DNA from: Anaerolineae bacterium
Lineage (GTDB): Bacteria > Chloroflexota > Anaerolineae > DRVO01
Length of the DNA stretch: 64,000 nt
Direction: 5' to 3'
NCBI GenBank assembly: GCA_013178015.1
Contig: JABLXR010000008.1
Span: forward strand, 62,001-126,000
Positions 26,640-37,200 of this stretch are shown here, in pieces (position 1 is the stretch's first letter; each line of letters opens with the position of its first letter). The translations under genes were made by a program, and so were the position numbers. The notes beneath the pieces were generated by a model that saw nothing but the letters and a program-made list of their open reading frames with translations, made no database searches and had not been told where the DNA came from.

Positions 26640-26808
26640 GGGAATAGGTTACAGGGCACAGGGGATAGGGGACAGTGGGCAGGGGCGTCACGCGGTCGAA
26701 CCTCACGGGATGGGCACGTCCAGGCACCCCGCTCTCGCCGGCATTGGCCCCTGTCCCCCAGTTCCCCGCAACCTGTAACCTATCCCCTATCCCCTGTAAC
26801 CTATTCCC
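26640..26808. repeat. Large intergenic inverted repeat
   Basis: GGGAATAGGTTACAGGG at 26640-26656 is perfectly inverted at 26792-26808 (17 bp). Inside the arms are degenerate copies of a GGGATAGG/ACAGGGG unit, including GGGGATAGGGGACAG on the left and CTGTAACCTATCCCC on the right. The element fills most of the space between mutL and the divergent gene and encodes no protein. It resembles a non-autonomous palindromic repeat. Confidence 0.75.
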
Positions 26809-26818
26809 TTGCCCGTGT

Positions 26819-26847
26819 TTGTCTGTGGGCTGAGCTAGTGGTAGACT
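26819..26847 (+). promoter_or_regulatory. Sigma-70-type promoter of the hypothetical gene pair
   Basis: TTGTCT (26819-26824) and TAGACT (26842-26847) are 17 bases apart, directly after the inverted repeat and about 40 bases before the GTG start at 26887. Confidence 0.6.
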
Positions 26848-26886
26848 GCTTTGTTGGCTGTGAATCAAGACGTCGGAGGATTGTGA

Positions 26887-28512
26887 GTGCAGGTTCGTCG
26901 CACCCAGGACCCGGAGTACTGGCGTAAGTTCAGGCCCGACGCCGAAGACCTGGAAGCCCTGCGCGAGCTCATCGTGGACGCGAGGCGGCCCGTGGCAACC
27001 GACGAGTTGGCGCGGGCGGTCGTTTTTCGGCGCGTGCACCAGGAACGTGACCGCGTCCGAAGGCTGATGGAGCAGGGCCGGTTCTACCGCCCTGCCGACG
27101 CGTATGAGGAAGGCGAGGAGCTGATCTTCCCGGCGCTCGAGTTCGCGACTGGTGTGGTGACGGCCAAGCGCGAGGGTCATTGGCCAGGACATGCTCCGTT
27201 CAAGGTGATCGCCGTTCAGCTGGGCGAGCAGGTTCGCGAGTTTGCCTCCGAGTACCAGGAGGACCATCCCCTGAACGAGCTCATACGCGGGCCGGGCGAG
27301 CTCGAGAGTGCACCTTCGCCGGAGGAGATATACCGGGCGCACCGCGGGAGTGTCATGGCAGTGCTGGCCGAGGCAATGGCCGAGAGCGAGATCGGGTTTG
27401 TGACCAACGACGGGCTCTGGCTGGTGCGGGAGCTCATGCCCGAGGTGCATGTCGGCTATCTCAACCTGGCGGAGGCGGTAATCGAGGTCACCTGGGAGCA
27501 AGCCCGTGGCACTGATGGAGTCCAGGGGCCTCTGAGCACGGCCGAGATACTGGAGCAGATCGAGCTGGAAGCGGGTACGCCCGAGATCGCCACCTTTGCT
27601 TTGGAGCTGGCTCTGAGTCAGGACGAGCGGTTTGTGGATGTGGGGAGCGAGGGGGAGCACCTGTGGCTCCTCCACCGGCTGGTGCCGCAGTCCGTGTTGG
27701 AGACGCCGGAGCGCCTGCGGTACGAGCCCGTTTCCTTCAGCATGGAGGCCATACCCACCGAGGCGCTAGGCCTGATCTGGGGTATCCCCGACGAGCTCAG
27801 CTCGGTCGGTTCATCGGCTCCGGCTCCTGCCGCAGGGGAGACAGAGGTGGAGTTTGCCCTTCCCTATCCCCACTGGAGGGCAGGCACGTTGCCTCTGGCC
27901 AGTCCGATCACCTCGGTGCTGCCGCGCCGAGAAGAGGGGATGAGCATCGTCACTTTGGTGGACGAGCAGAACCACGAACGCTTGACTGTGTGGGTCTCCC
28001 ACAAGGGCGGCTATGCCTCTGGTCTGGCAGAATGGTACCAGCGCCACGAGATTCCTTCGGGCGGCTACCTCTCTCTCTCTCGCACGGAAGAGCCCGACGT
28101 GCTGCGAGTGGCCTATCGGGCCAAGAGGAGAACTCAGCGGGAGTACGTGCGGGTGGCCGTTGTTGCTGACGATCGGCTGGGCTTCGAGATAAGGCGGCAG
28201 CCCATGGGCGTGGAATTCGACGAGACCTTGATCATGTTGGACGACTCTCGTGAGGCGTCGGACCGGCTATGGCGTCGGACGATGGCGGCGCGTCGCCCGG
28301 TGGCGGAGCTGCTTCGGGAGGTCTTCGGCGAGTTGGCCAAGCTCAGTCCTCAGGGCACAGTGCACTTCAACACTCTGTACTCGGCCGTCAATGTCCTCCG
28401 CCGGTGTCCCCCGGAGCCTATCCTGGCGGAGCTGTCGCTGGACTGGCGCTACGTCGCGGTAGGCAGTGGCTACTTCGCTATGGACGAGCGAGCGGCTTCT
28501 CAGGAGCGGTGA
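26887..28512 (+). CDS. Large protein of unknown function with winged-helix-like segments
   Basis: 541 residues, soluble. Three stretches read like winged helix-turn-helix units: about 20-75 (RPVATDELARAVV), about 215-270 (GPLSTAEILEQIELEAGTPE) and a C-terminal region (about 465-515, GTVHFNTLYSAVNVLRRCP). The middle third is beta-rich. No catalytic motif was seen. GTG start with GGAGGA eight bases upstream. It is followed after 4 bases by a small Cys-rich protein, so the two probably work together. I do not recognise the family; a regulatory or nucleic-acid role is only a guess. Confidence 0.65.
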   Translation: MQVRRTQDPEYWRKFRPDAEDLEALRELIVDARRPVATDELARAVVFRRVHQERDRVRRLMEQGRFYRPADAYEEGEELIFPALEFATGVVTAKREGHWPGHAPFKVIAVQLGEQVREFASEYQEDHPLNELIRGPGELESAPSPEEIYRAHRGSVMAVLAEAMAESEIGFVTNDGLWLVRELMPEVHVGYLNLAEAVIEVTWEQARGTDGVQGPLSTAEILEQIELEAGTPEIATFALELALSQDERFVDVGSEGEHLWLLHRLVPQSVLETPERLRYEPVSFSMEAIPTEALGLIWGIPDELSSVGSSAPAPAAGETEVEFALPYPHWRAGTLPLASPITSVLPRREEGMSIVTLVDEQNHERLTVWVSHKGGYASGLAEWYQRHEIPSGGYLSLSRTEEPDVLRVAYRAKRRTQREYVRVAVVADDRLGFEIRRQPMGVEFDETLIMLDDSREASDRLWRRTMAARRPVAELLREVFGELAKLSPQGTVHFNTLYSAVNVLRRCPPEPILAELSLDWRYVAVGSGYFAMDERAASQER

Positions 28513-28516
28513 GCTA

Positions 28517-28939
28517 ATGCAGGTTAAACCCACGGTGCAGACTCGTTTCCAGATAGACCTGGACTGGTGGGAACAGCAGGGGCGCAACTTCCGGGTCGAG
28601 CTGTGGCACCATCTCTGCCCCGGCTGTCGCCTCAGCCTCGCCACTCATAGAGGGACTGAGACCATAGACTGGGTAGACCCGGAGACGGCGGAGGTGCATC
28701 GGGTGGATGGCCTCTGGCACAGCCTTCGGACTTGCTGCGCCGAGCGGCCCGAGTTCGTCGCCAGCGACACGAGCTTGATGACGGCAGTCTTCCGGCTGTT
28801 TCTCGCCAACGGTAACAGTCCCCTGTCCCCGCTCGAGATCTGGCAGCGATTGGCGCGGAGGGATCCAGAGACGATTCTGCGGTTGCTGGTGCGCGGCCGT
28901 TCGTATTACGGTATCCGCGCCACCGATGCCGATAACTGA
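28517..28939 (+). CDS. Small protein of unknown function with CxxC motif, partner of the preceding gene
   Basis: 140 residues. Contains CPGC (about 34-37) and a later TCC pair, so metal binding is possible. The C-terminal part (SPLEIWQRLARRDPETILRLL) looks helical. The ATG at 28517 is preceded by CAGGAGCGGTGAGCTA at the end of the upstream gene. Family not recognised. Confidence 0.7.
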   Translation: MQVKPTVQTRFQIDLDWWEQQGRNFRVELWHHLCPGCRLSLATHRGTETIDWVDPETAEVHRVDGLWHSLRTCCAERPEFVASDTSLMTAVFRLFLANGNSPLSPLEIWQRLARRDPETILRLLVRGRSYYGIRATDADN

Positions 28940-28947
28940 GTGTGTAG

Positions 28948-29178
28948 ATGCCTCTGTATGAGTATGCTTGCCAGACGTGCGGCGCCCGGTTCGAGCGCGT
29001 CTGCAGCGCTGCCCGGGCGGATGAGCCGGCAGCGTGTCAGAGCTGTGGCGGGACCGAGGTCCGACGGCTCTTGTCACGCTTCGCGGCCTTCAGCAAAGGT
29101 TCTGCAGGGAGCCACGCCGTCGGGGGCGGGTGTGGGTCCTGTGCCGGGGGCAATTGCGCCACCTGTAGAACCAGCTGA
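28948..29178 (+). CDS. FmdB-family putative regulatory zinc-ribbon protein
   Basis: 76 residues. MPLYEYACQTCGARFE followed by ACQSCGG gives the canonical FmdB zinc ribbon; the C-terminal tail is Gly/Cys-rich (GGGCGSCAGGNCATC). FmdB-type proteins are small, often Cys-rich and of uncertain role. It follows the preceding gene after 8 bases. Confidence 0.88.
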   Translation: MPLYEYACQTCGARFERVCSAARADEPAACQSCGGTEVRRLLSRFAAFSKGSAGSHAVGGGCGSCAGGNCATCRTS

Positions 29179-29298
29179 GACTTCACGCGGACGTGAGCCC
29201 CGTCAGAGCGGGCCCTGACCGAAGGTGCGGAGGCCAGTTCTGACCCAGGGGAGCGCCCACCAGGGTGGTCCCGTCGCTTTCCCGGGAGGCAAGAGGCG

Positions 29299-29916
29299 AT
29301 GGCCGTGGTGACCATTTCCCGAGAGACCGGTAGCGAGGGCGATGCCATTGGTGAGGAGGTAGCGCGGGAGCTGGGAGTCAGGTACGTCGGCAGGGAGATC
29401 ATCGAGGAAGCTGCCCGGCAGGGCGGGCTGCCACAGGAAGTGCTTGATGCCAAGGAGAGGGAGGCGGCTCAGGAGAGGACCTTCTCCTCGAGCGACATGG
29501 TAGGGCTGGTGCGGCGTAGCCAAGCGGGGAGGCGACAGCAATTGGCGGACTCCCTCTACTTGGAGTATGTGAGCCAGGCGATCCGGGAGCTGGCGAGCCA
29601 GCCTTGCGTGATCGCTGGCCGAGGCTCTCAATTTGTGCTCCAGGACCGCCCGGACGCGCTGCATGTGCACATCTACGCCCCGGAGGCAGTGCGCGTTGCC
29701 CGAGTGATGCAGAGCCAGCAAGTCTCCAGGGAGGCCGCTCAACGTGTCGTGCGCTCAGGAGACGCGGAACGGGCCGGGTACATCAAGCGCTACTACAACA
29801 ACGCTAATTGGCGGAATCCCGATTACTACAACCTGATGGTGGATACTGGAAGGATCGCGCCCGCGGTAGCGGTTCAGATCATCTTGGCCGCGGCTAGATC
29901 GCTCGACTCAGCCTGA
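29299..29916 (+). CDS. Cytidylate kinase-like family protein
   Basis: 205 residues. The N-terminal VVTISRETGSEGDAIGEEVA is the P-loop-like segment of the cytidylate-kinase-like family (AAK6), followed by IEEAARQGG and CVIAGRGSQFVL. The last third contains YIKRYYNNANWRNPDYYNLMVDT, characteristic of the family. The nucleotide specificity is untested, and it is not the housekeeping Cmk, which is usually next to rpsA. 120 bases of untranslated sequence precede it. Confidence 0.85.
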   Translation: MAVVTISRETGSEGDAIGEEVARELGVRYVGREIIEEAARQGGLPQEVLDAKEREAAQERTFSSSDMVGLVRRSQAGRRQQLADSLYLEYVSQAIRELASQPCVIAGRGSQFVLQDRPDALHVHIYAPEAVRVARVMQSQQVSREAAQRVVRSGDAERAGYIKRYYNNANWRNPDYYNLMVDTGRIAPAVAVQIILAAARSLDSA

Positions 29917-29967
29917 TGGGATTGCGGGCGCGGACGACGAGGGGCAGAGCCGCACCTGCTGCTGGTT

Positions 29968-29996
29968 TTGACAACCGTCTGGCCCTATGGTAGACT
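29968..29996 (+). promoter_or_regulatory. Sigma-70-type promoter of rpoBC
   Basis: TTGACA (perfect -35, 29968-29973) and TAGACT (29991-29996) are 17 bases apart. It is the strongest promoter match in the window and lies about 370 bases before rpoB. Confidence 0.75.
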
Positions 29997-30370
29997 AACA
30001 ACTTGGTATCGGAGCGGTCTAAGCACGGTGGGCTGGGCCAGGCTGGGTCTCGCGGGCGACTCATACACAAGCAGTGCCTACAGGTGGTGTGGCACGACAC
30101 TCCTATTGTATCCCCTTTCCAGTGGTGCCATCAAGTAGAAACGGAATCCAACTTCGCGCGGCGCTCGCAGTCGAGCGCTGCTTGACGTTGCCCTGACGCT
30201 TTGGCGCAGGGCCGCGCGTGTCTGCTCAGGCCGCGTGGGATGGCTTGGGCACCTTCGCTTCGGAGGTAGCTCGCTCGTTCTTTGCCGGAGCGTGCGACCG
30301 GAGAACACCCGGCCGGACCGGGTCCATGTGGGACCAGCTGCGTTCCCTTCTGGAAGGAGAATTGGCGACT
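29997..30370 (+). other. Long untranslated leader of rpoB
   Basis: About 370 bases lie between the predicted promoter and the rpoB ATG. A 9-bp hairpin is centred at 30159-30180 (core GCGCTCG / CGAGCGC, four-base loop). A second pairing, TGGCAC with GTGCCA, brackets about 30090-30127. No tRNA or known riboswitch was recognised. An in-frame extension of rpoB from 30218 exists but is low-quality sequence. Confidence 0.4.
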
Positions 30371-33300
30371 ATGTTTGACTCTCGCAACGGCAATCGCAAG
30401 TCCTACAGCAAGATCCACGAAGCCCTGGCGCTTCCTCCTTTGATTGAGGTGCAGAGGGAGTCGTTCGACTGGCTGGCTAGGGAAGGGCTGCGAGATCTGT
30501 TTGATGAGGTCTCTCCCATAGTAAGCTTCAATAAGCAACTTGAGCTGCATTTCGGTGACTATCGCTTCGGCGAGCCGACCTACGATGAAGCCCAGTGTCG
30601 CGAGCGAGACATGACCTATGCGGCCCCGCTCTGGGTGCGGACCCGGTTGGTGAACCGGGAGACGGGTGAGATCTCGGAACAGGAAGTCTTCATGGGCGAC
30701 TTCCCGCTCATGACCGAGAACGGCACCTTCATCGTCAACGGTGCCGAGCGGGTGGTGGTATCTCAGCTAATTCGCTCTCCGGGGTGCTACTTCACCATAG
30801 AGGAGGATCGCACCACGGGCCGCAACCTGTGCATGGCCAAGCTAATCCCTGACCGGGGGGCCTGGCTGGAGTTTGAGACCAGTCGCCGTGACATCCTTTC
30901 GGTCAAGGTGGACCGAAAGCGCAAGCTCCCGGTAACCCTGCTCCTGCGGGCCTTGGGCGTGGTGGAAGACGGTCTGCTGGATAGCCCGATCAAGGAAGGC
31001 ACGGACGAGGAGCTTCTGGCTCTCTTCGAGGATGCCAACGTGTCGGAGGAGCACGACTACGTCGTAGCTACCATCGAGCGCGATCCCACTAAGTCGGCCT
31101 CCGAAGCGGTGATGGAGTTCTACCGTCGTCTGCGCCCGGGTGACCCGGTTACGGCGGACAACGCGCGCAGCTTTCTGCAGGGCCTGCTGTTCGACCCGCG
31201 GCGCTACGATCTGAGCCGAGTGGGCCGCTATATGCTCAACCGACGCCTCCGGCCGAGCAGCTCTGAGGCTCGTCGCACGTTGATCAAGGACGACTTGGTG
31301 GCCATCGTGCGCCGCATGATCCAGCTCAATAACGGAGACGGCCAGGCGGACGACATAGACCATTTGGGCAATCGCCGGGTGAAGACAGTAGGGGAGCTGA
31401 TCCAGAACCACCTCCGCATCGGGCTGCTGCGCATGGAGCGCGTCGTCCGGGAGCGAATGAGCATTCGCGACCCCGAGCGACTGACGCCGGTGTCGCTGGT
31501 CAATATCCGGCCTGTCGTAGCCGCCATGCGCGAGTTCTTCGGGGGCAGCCAGCTCTCCCAGTTCATGGACCAGACCAACCCCCTGGCGGAGCTCAACAAC
31601 AAGCGCCGGTTGTCGGCATTGGGGCCGGGCGGGCTGCACCGTGATCGGGCCGGGTTCGACGTCCGCGACGTGCATCACAGCCACTACGGTCGCATCTGTC
31701 CCATCGAGACCCCCGAGGGCCCGAACATTGGGCTCATCGGGTCATTGGCAACTTTCGGGCGGGTGAACGAGTACGGGTTCGTGGAGACTCCGTACCGCAA
31801 GGTCGTGAACCGCGTCGCCAACTCGCTCGACCTGATGGTGGGCGAGATCCTACGGGAGGACGTCGTTCACGAAGGCGAGACCATTGCCCGGGCTGGGCAG
31901 GAGATAGACGAGGACTTGGCGCTCCGTCTGGCGCAGCTGCCGCGGGAGGAGTTCCTCATCCGGCCACGGGTGACCGATCAGATAGAGTACTTGAGCGCCG
32001 ACGATGAGGAGAAGTACGTCATCGCCCAGGCGAACGCTCCCCTGGATGAGCATGGGCGGTTCGTGGAAGACCGCGTGGACACTCGTCAGGGTGCCAACTA
32101 TGCCATGCAGCCCATAGAGCGGGTGGCGTACATGGACGTATCCCCCAAGCAGGTGGTGGGGGTATCGGCGGCACTGATCCCGTTTCTAGAGCACGATGAC
32201 GCCAACCGCGCCCTAATGGGCTCTAACATGCAGCGCCAGGCAGTGCCGCTTCTGCAGCCTGACGCGCCCCTGGTAGGCACAGGTGTGGAGACGCGCGCGG
32301 CCCAGGACTCGGGGCAGGTACTGCTGGCCCAGGAGGACGGAGAGGTAATCTCGGTCACTGGCGAGCGGATAGTAGTCCTGTCGGGTTCGGGCCAGGAGAT
32401 CGAGTACCCGCTGCGCCGGTTCCGCCGCAGTAACCAGAGCACCTGCATCGACCAGCGCCCCATTGTGGAGAAGGGCCAGCGAGTCTCTCGTGGCCAGCCT
32501 CTCGCTGACAGCTCCTCCACCTGCAGGGGCGAACTGGCTCTGGGGCAGAACGTGCTGGTGGCCTTCATCTCGTGGGAGGGCGGCAACTACGAGGACGCCA
32601 TACTGATCTCGGAGGAGCTCGTACGCCAGGATAAGTACACCTCCATCCACATAGAGAAGCACGAGATCGAAGCGCGAGACACGAAGCTCGGGCCGGAGGA
32701 GATCACTCGCGACATCCCCAACGTGGGCGAGGAAGCCCTGAAGGACCTGGACGAAGAGGGCATTGTGCGCATCGGCGCCGAAGTGGGCCCGGGCGACATC
32801 CTCGTGGGCAAGATCACCCCTAAGGGCGAGACGGAGCTGACCCCGGAGGAGAAGCTTCTGCGCGCCATCTTCGGCGAGAAGGCGCGAGAGGTGAAGGACT
32901 CTTCCCTCAGGCTGCCCCACGGCGAGAAGGGGAAGGTAGTGGACGTCAAGGTCTTCACCCGCGAGGAGCACCGTGACCTCCCCGCAGGGGTGGACAAGAT
33001 GGTGCGGGTGAGCGTGGCCCAGCGGCGGAAGCTCACCGAGGGCGACAAGATGTCCGGTCGTCACGGTAACAAGGGAGTGGTATCGCGCATCGTGCCCATC
33101 GCGGACATGCCGTTTCTCGAGGACGGGACGGCCGTTCAGATCATCCTGAATCCCCTGGGCGTACCCGGGCGCATGAACATTGGGCAGATCATGGAGACGC
33201 ACCTGGGCTGGGCTGCGAACCGCCTGGGCTTCCAGGCCATCACCCCGGTATTCGACGGGGCGAGCGAACGCGAGATAGCGGCCGAGCTGGCTCGCGCTTA

Positions 33301-34219
33301 CCTGGTTGACCGGGCCTGGCGCGATGTGGGTGAGCCAGCCTGGGAATGGGCCCGGGCGCAGGGCTACGCCGAAAGCGATTTCGAAGACGATAGTGAGGTA
33401 CGCCAGGTCTATGCCGCGGCCAACTACCACGGTTACGACTGGGAGCGGATCCTGCGCGACCCGGCCTACAGTCGTGACGCCATCCTGAGGGAGTGGTTGC
33501 GGGCCAGGGGATACGAGCCGGATTCGGTGCTCATCAGCTCGGAAGAGACAGATCAGGCCCGTCGGGCCGCGGCCGACGAGCTGGCCCGCACGATCTGCTG
33601 GCGAACATGGATCGAGGAACGCGGGTACGATGCGGCAGACATCCCCGACGACCAGCTGGAGGAGCGGGCGCGCGAGGTGCAGGCGGAGACGGGGTGGCCG
33701 GTGCCTACTACGGGCAAGATGAGGCTCTATGACGGCAAGACTGGTGAGCCCTTCGACCAGCCGGTGACCGTGGGCTACATCAACATGATGAAGCTGGTGC
33801 ACTTGGTGGAGGACAAGGTGCATGCCCGTTCGACGGGGCCCTACTCGCTAGTGACCCAGCAGCCCCTCGGGGGCAAGGCCCAATTCGGTGGGCAGCGATT
33901 CGGAGAGATGGAGGTCTGGGCCCTGGAGGCTTACGGCGCGGCCTACACCTTACAGGAGATGCTGACCATCAAGTCCGATGACGTGACCGGCCGCGTCAAG
34001 ACTTACGAGGCCATCGTGAAGGGCGAGCCCATCGAGCCGCCGGGAGTGCCGGAGTCGTTTCGAGTGCTGGTGAAGGAGATGCAGAGTCTGGGGCTGTCCA
34101 TCCAGGTGTTCGACGAGAAGGGGCAGACCATCGAGTTCGGCAAGGAGCAGCCGGAAGAACGCGTGCCGCGTCTGCCGGGTGGCCTCACCGGGCTGCCGGG
34201 GCTAATGAGGGGAGGATAG
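30371..34219 (+). CDS. rpoB: DNA-directed RNA polymerase subunit beta
   Basis: About 1282 residues. Catalytic and rifampicin-region motifs are present: [59 protein letters not shown], and [24 protein letters not shown]. Residues about 970-1113 are an insertion absent from typical RpoB at this place (see findings). The ATG at 30371 has AAGGAG 11 bases upstream. rpoC follows after 2 bases. rplK-rplA-rplJ-rplL are not upstream in this window. Confidence 0.96.
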   Translation: MFDSRNGNRKSYSKIHEALALPPLIEVQRESFDWLAREGLRDLFDEVSPIVSFNKQLELHFGDYRFGEPTYDEAQCRERDMTYAAPLWVRTRLVNRETGEISEQEVFMGDFPLMTENGTFIVNGAERVVVSQLIRSPGCYFTIEEDRTTGRNLCMAKLIPDRGAWLEFETSRRDILSVKVDRKRKLPVTLLLRALGVVEDGLLDSPIKEGTDEELLALFEDANVSEEHDYVVATIERDPTKSASEAVMEFYRRLRPGDPVTADNARSFLQGLLFDPRRYDLSRVGRYMLNRRLRPSSSEARRTLIKDDLVAIVRRMIQLNNGDGQADDIDHLGNRRVKTVGELIQNHLRIGLLRMERVVRERMSIRDPERLTPVSLVNIRPVVAAMREFFGGSQLSQFMDQTNPLAELNNKRRLSALGPGGLHRDRAGFDVRDVHHSHYGRICPIETPEGPNIGLIGSLATFGRVNEYGFVETPYRKVVNRVANSLDLMVGEILREDVVHEGETIARAGQEIDEDLALRLAQLPREEFLIRPRVTDQIEYLSADDEEKYVIAQANAPLDEHGRFVEDRVDTRQGANYAMQPIERVAYMDVSPKQVVGVSAALIPFLEHDDANRALMGSNMQRQAVPLLQPDAPLVGTGVETRAAQDSGQVLLAQEDGEVISVTGERIVVLSGSGQEIEYPLRRFRRSNQSTCIDQRPIVEKGQRVSRGQPLADSSSTCRGELALGQNVLVAFISWEGGNYEDAILISEELVRQDKYTSIHIEKHEIEARDTKLGPEEITRDIPNVGEEALKDLDEEGIVRIGAEVGPGDILVGKITPKGETELTPEEKLLRAIFGEKAREVKDSSLRLPHGEKGKVVDVKVFTREEHRDLPAGVDKMVRVSVAQRRKLTEGDKMSGRHGNKGVVSRIVPIADMPFLEDGTAVQIILNPLGVPGRMNIGQIMETHLGWAANRLGFQAITPVFDGASEREIAAELARAYLVDRAWRDVGEPAWEWARAQGYAESDFEDDSEVRQVYAAANYHGYDWERILRDPAYSRDAILREWLRARGYEPDSVLISSEETDQARRAAADELARTICWRTWIEERGYDAADIPDDQLEERAREVQAETGWPVPTTGKMRLYDGKTGEPFDQPVTVGYINMMKLVHLVEDKVHARSTGPYSLVTQQPLGGKAQFGGQRFGEMEVWALEAYGAAYTLQEMLTIKSDDVTGRVKTYEAIVKGEPIEPPGVPESFRVLVKEMQSLGLSIQVFDEKGQTIEFGKEQPEERVPRLPGGLTGLPGLMRGG

Positions 34220-34221
34220 CT

Positions 34222-37200
34222 TTGGAAGTTAATGACTTCAACAGAATCAGGATCAGTCTGGCCTCGCCGGAGGAGATTCTCTCCTGGTCCTACGGAGAGG
34301 TGACCAAGCCTGAGACCATAAACTACCGGACGCTGCGCCCGGAGCGTGACGGCCTTTTCTGCGAGCGCATCTTCGGCCCTACGCGGGACTTCGAGTGCTA
34401 CTGCGGCAAGTACAAGCGCGTCCGGTATCGGGGTGTGGTGTGCGACAAGTGCGGCGTCGAGGTGACACGCAAGGAAGTGCGCCGAGAGCGGATGGGTCAT
34501 ATCAAACTGGCCGCTCCGGTGGCCCACATCTGGTATGTCAAGGGCGTTCCCAGCAGGCTGGGGCTGCTGCTCAACATCTCGCCTCGCAACCTGGAGCGCA
34601 TTCTCTACTTCGCTCAGTACATCGTCTATGACGTGAATGAGGACCTGCGCAATCGCACCATGCAGAGGCTTCAGAAGGAGGCAGCGGCCGAGATCCAGGC
34701 CTTGGAGCAGGCAGCGGAGAGCCGCGTCGAGGAGCTGAGAGCCGAGTTCGACGAGCGCATGGGCACAGTGAACGACGAGATCGAGCAGAGCTTCGCCCGC
34801 ATCGAAGAGGAGCTGTCCACCCGGGCGGACGAGCTCATGACCGAGACTCGCTCACTACAGGAATGGCTGGAGGACCGGATCGGACGGTCTTCCCCAGGGC
34901 AGGTGCGCGTCGCCAGTCTGGACCGCGACTTGGTTGGCGAAGGGGAGACCATCACCCGAGAACACCTGCAGCACCTGACCGAATGGGCCGAGGAGCGGCT
35001 GAACACGCTGCAGACCGAGGCCAACAACCGGCGGGAGGAGATCCGGCGGACACTTGGAGCCCGCCGCGACAAGGCTCAGTTCGAGCTGGATCAGGAGAGC
35101 GAGGCCATCCGAGCGGAAGCGCAGCGGGAGGCGGACAAGATCGCCGCCCGGGTGCAAGAGGAGATCGAGGAGCTCAAGTCCATCCGCGAGCGCGAGCTCA
35201 TCTCCGAGAGTCGCTACTACGACCTGGCGAGCAGGTGGGGCAACATCTTCTCCGCCGGCATGGGGGCCGAGGCAATCTATGAGATCGTTCGCAAGATAGA
35301 TCTAGATAAGCTGGCCGAGGAACTGCGATATGAGTTGCGCACCACGCACTCCAAGCAGCGAAGGCAGAAGGCGGCCAAGCGCCTGCGGGTGGTGGAGGCC
35401 TTCCGCAAGTCGGGTAGTCGCCCCGAGTGGATGATCCTGACCATCCTGCCCGTGATCCCTCCTGACCTGCGGCCCATGGTGCAGCTGGATGGCGGCCGGT
35501 TCGCTACCAGTGACCTGAACGACCTCTATCGTCGAGTTATCAACCGCAACAACCGACTGAAGAGGCTTCTGGAGCTGGGAGCGCCCGACGTGATCGTCCG
35601 CAATGAGAAGCGCATGCTTCAGGAAGCGGTGGACTCGCTGATAGACAATGGTCGGCGGGGCCGTATGGTCTCACGCTCGGGGCGCCGGAAGCTCAAGTCG
35701 CTTTCGGATATGCTGAAGGGCAAGCAAGGTCGCTTCCGCCGGAACCTGCTGGGCAAGCGAGTGGATTACTCCGGTCGCTCGGTGATCGTGATCGGGCCAG
35801 AGCTCGAGCTGCACCAATGCGGCCTGCCCAAGACGATGGCGCTAGAGCTGTTCAAGCCCTTCGTCATGCGCCGGTTGGTGGAGAGAGAAGTAGCGCACAA
35901 CATCAAGAGTGCCAAGCGCATGGTGGAGCGGATGGCACCCGAAGTGTGGGACATCCTGGCCGAAGTGGTGAAGGAGCGTCCGGTTCTGCTGAATCGTGCG
36001 CCGACGTTGCACCGGCTGGGCATACAGGCTTTCGAAGTGGTGCTCATCGAGGGTAATGCCATCCAGATACATCCTCTGGTGTGTGCTGCCTTCAACGCAG
36101 ACTTCGACGGGGACCAGATGGCGGTGCACGTGCCGCTGTCGGATCGGGCGGTTAGCGAGGCGCGCCACATCATGCTCTCGTCCGTCAACCTGCTTAAGCC
36201 CGCTAGCGGCGAGCCGGTGGTGGGCCCCACCAAGGACATGGTACTTGGTTGCCATTACCTCACCACGGAGAAGCCGGGCGCCAAAGGCGAGGGAAAGGTC
36301 TTCGGCAGCATGGAAGAGGTGGAGATGGCCTGCACCGTGGGCCTGGTGCACCCCAGGGCCCGGGTGAAGGTGCGGTACCAGCGTCCGGATGGCTCCGTCG
36401 AGTTGCTGGAGACCACGGCCGGTCGGGTGCTGTTCAACATGGTTCTTCCGGAGGAGTTGCGCTTCGTCAACCGGGTCATGGACAAGTCGGCCCTTAACGA
36501 ACTGGTCGGCGAGTGCTTCACCCGACTAGGCCACAAGGCTACTGCCCAGATGGTGGACCGGATGAAGGAGCTGGGCTTCCGCTACGCGACCCGGTCGGGT
36601 GCCACTATCGCGGTGAGTGACATAGTGGTCCCCGAGACGAAGGCGGCCATCATCGCTGAGGCGACCGATCGAGTGGAGGAACTGGAGCGGCTCTATCGCC
36701 GGGGCCTCATCACCGAGATGGAGCAGTATCAGCGCACGGTGGCCATCTGGAGCAAGGCTAAGGATGACCTGACCGACGCGGTACAGATGCAGTTGAGCCC
36801 TACGGAGTCGCTGGGAGCTATGACGGCGTCCGGCGCTACCAAGGGTGGTATTGGACCGATCTCGCAGTTGGCTGGCATGCGGGGCCTGATGGGTGACCCC
36901 TCTGGCCGCATTATCCCGCTGCCCATTCGATCGAGCTTCCGCGAAGGTCTGACGGCGCTGGAGTACTTCTTGTCCACTCACGGGGCCCGCAAGGGGCAGG
37001 CTGACACCGCCCTGCGTACCGCAGACGCGGGCTACCTGACCAGGCGTCTGGTGGACGTGGCTCAGGACGTCATCATTGAGATGGAGGACTGCGGCACCGA
37101 GAGCGGGATCTGGGTGGACCGCGAGTCGTCGGAGCGGCTCGGGGAAAGCTTCATCGAGCGGCTCACCAACCGAGTGGCTGGAGCTGCCGTCGTTGACGAG

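Noticed and set aside
30218-30370. N-terminal extension of rpoB by 51 residues
   Set aside because: Family members begin near the chosen ATG; the extra sequence is low-quality and lies in the structured leader.
32213-33823. 536-residue minus-strand frame inside rpoB
   Set aside because: Antisense shadow of a conserved gene in GC-rich DNA.
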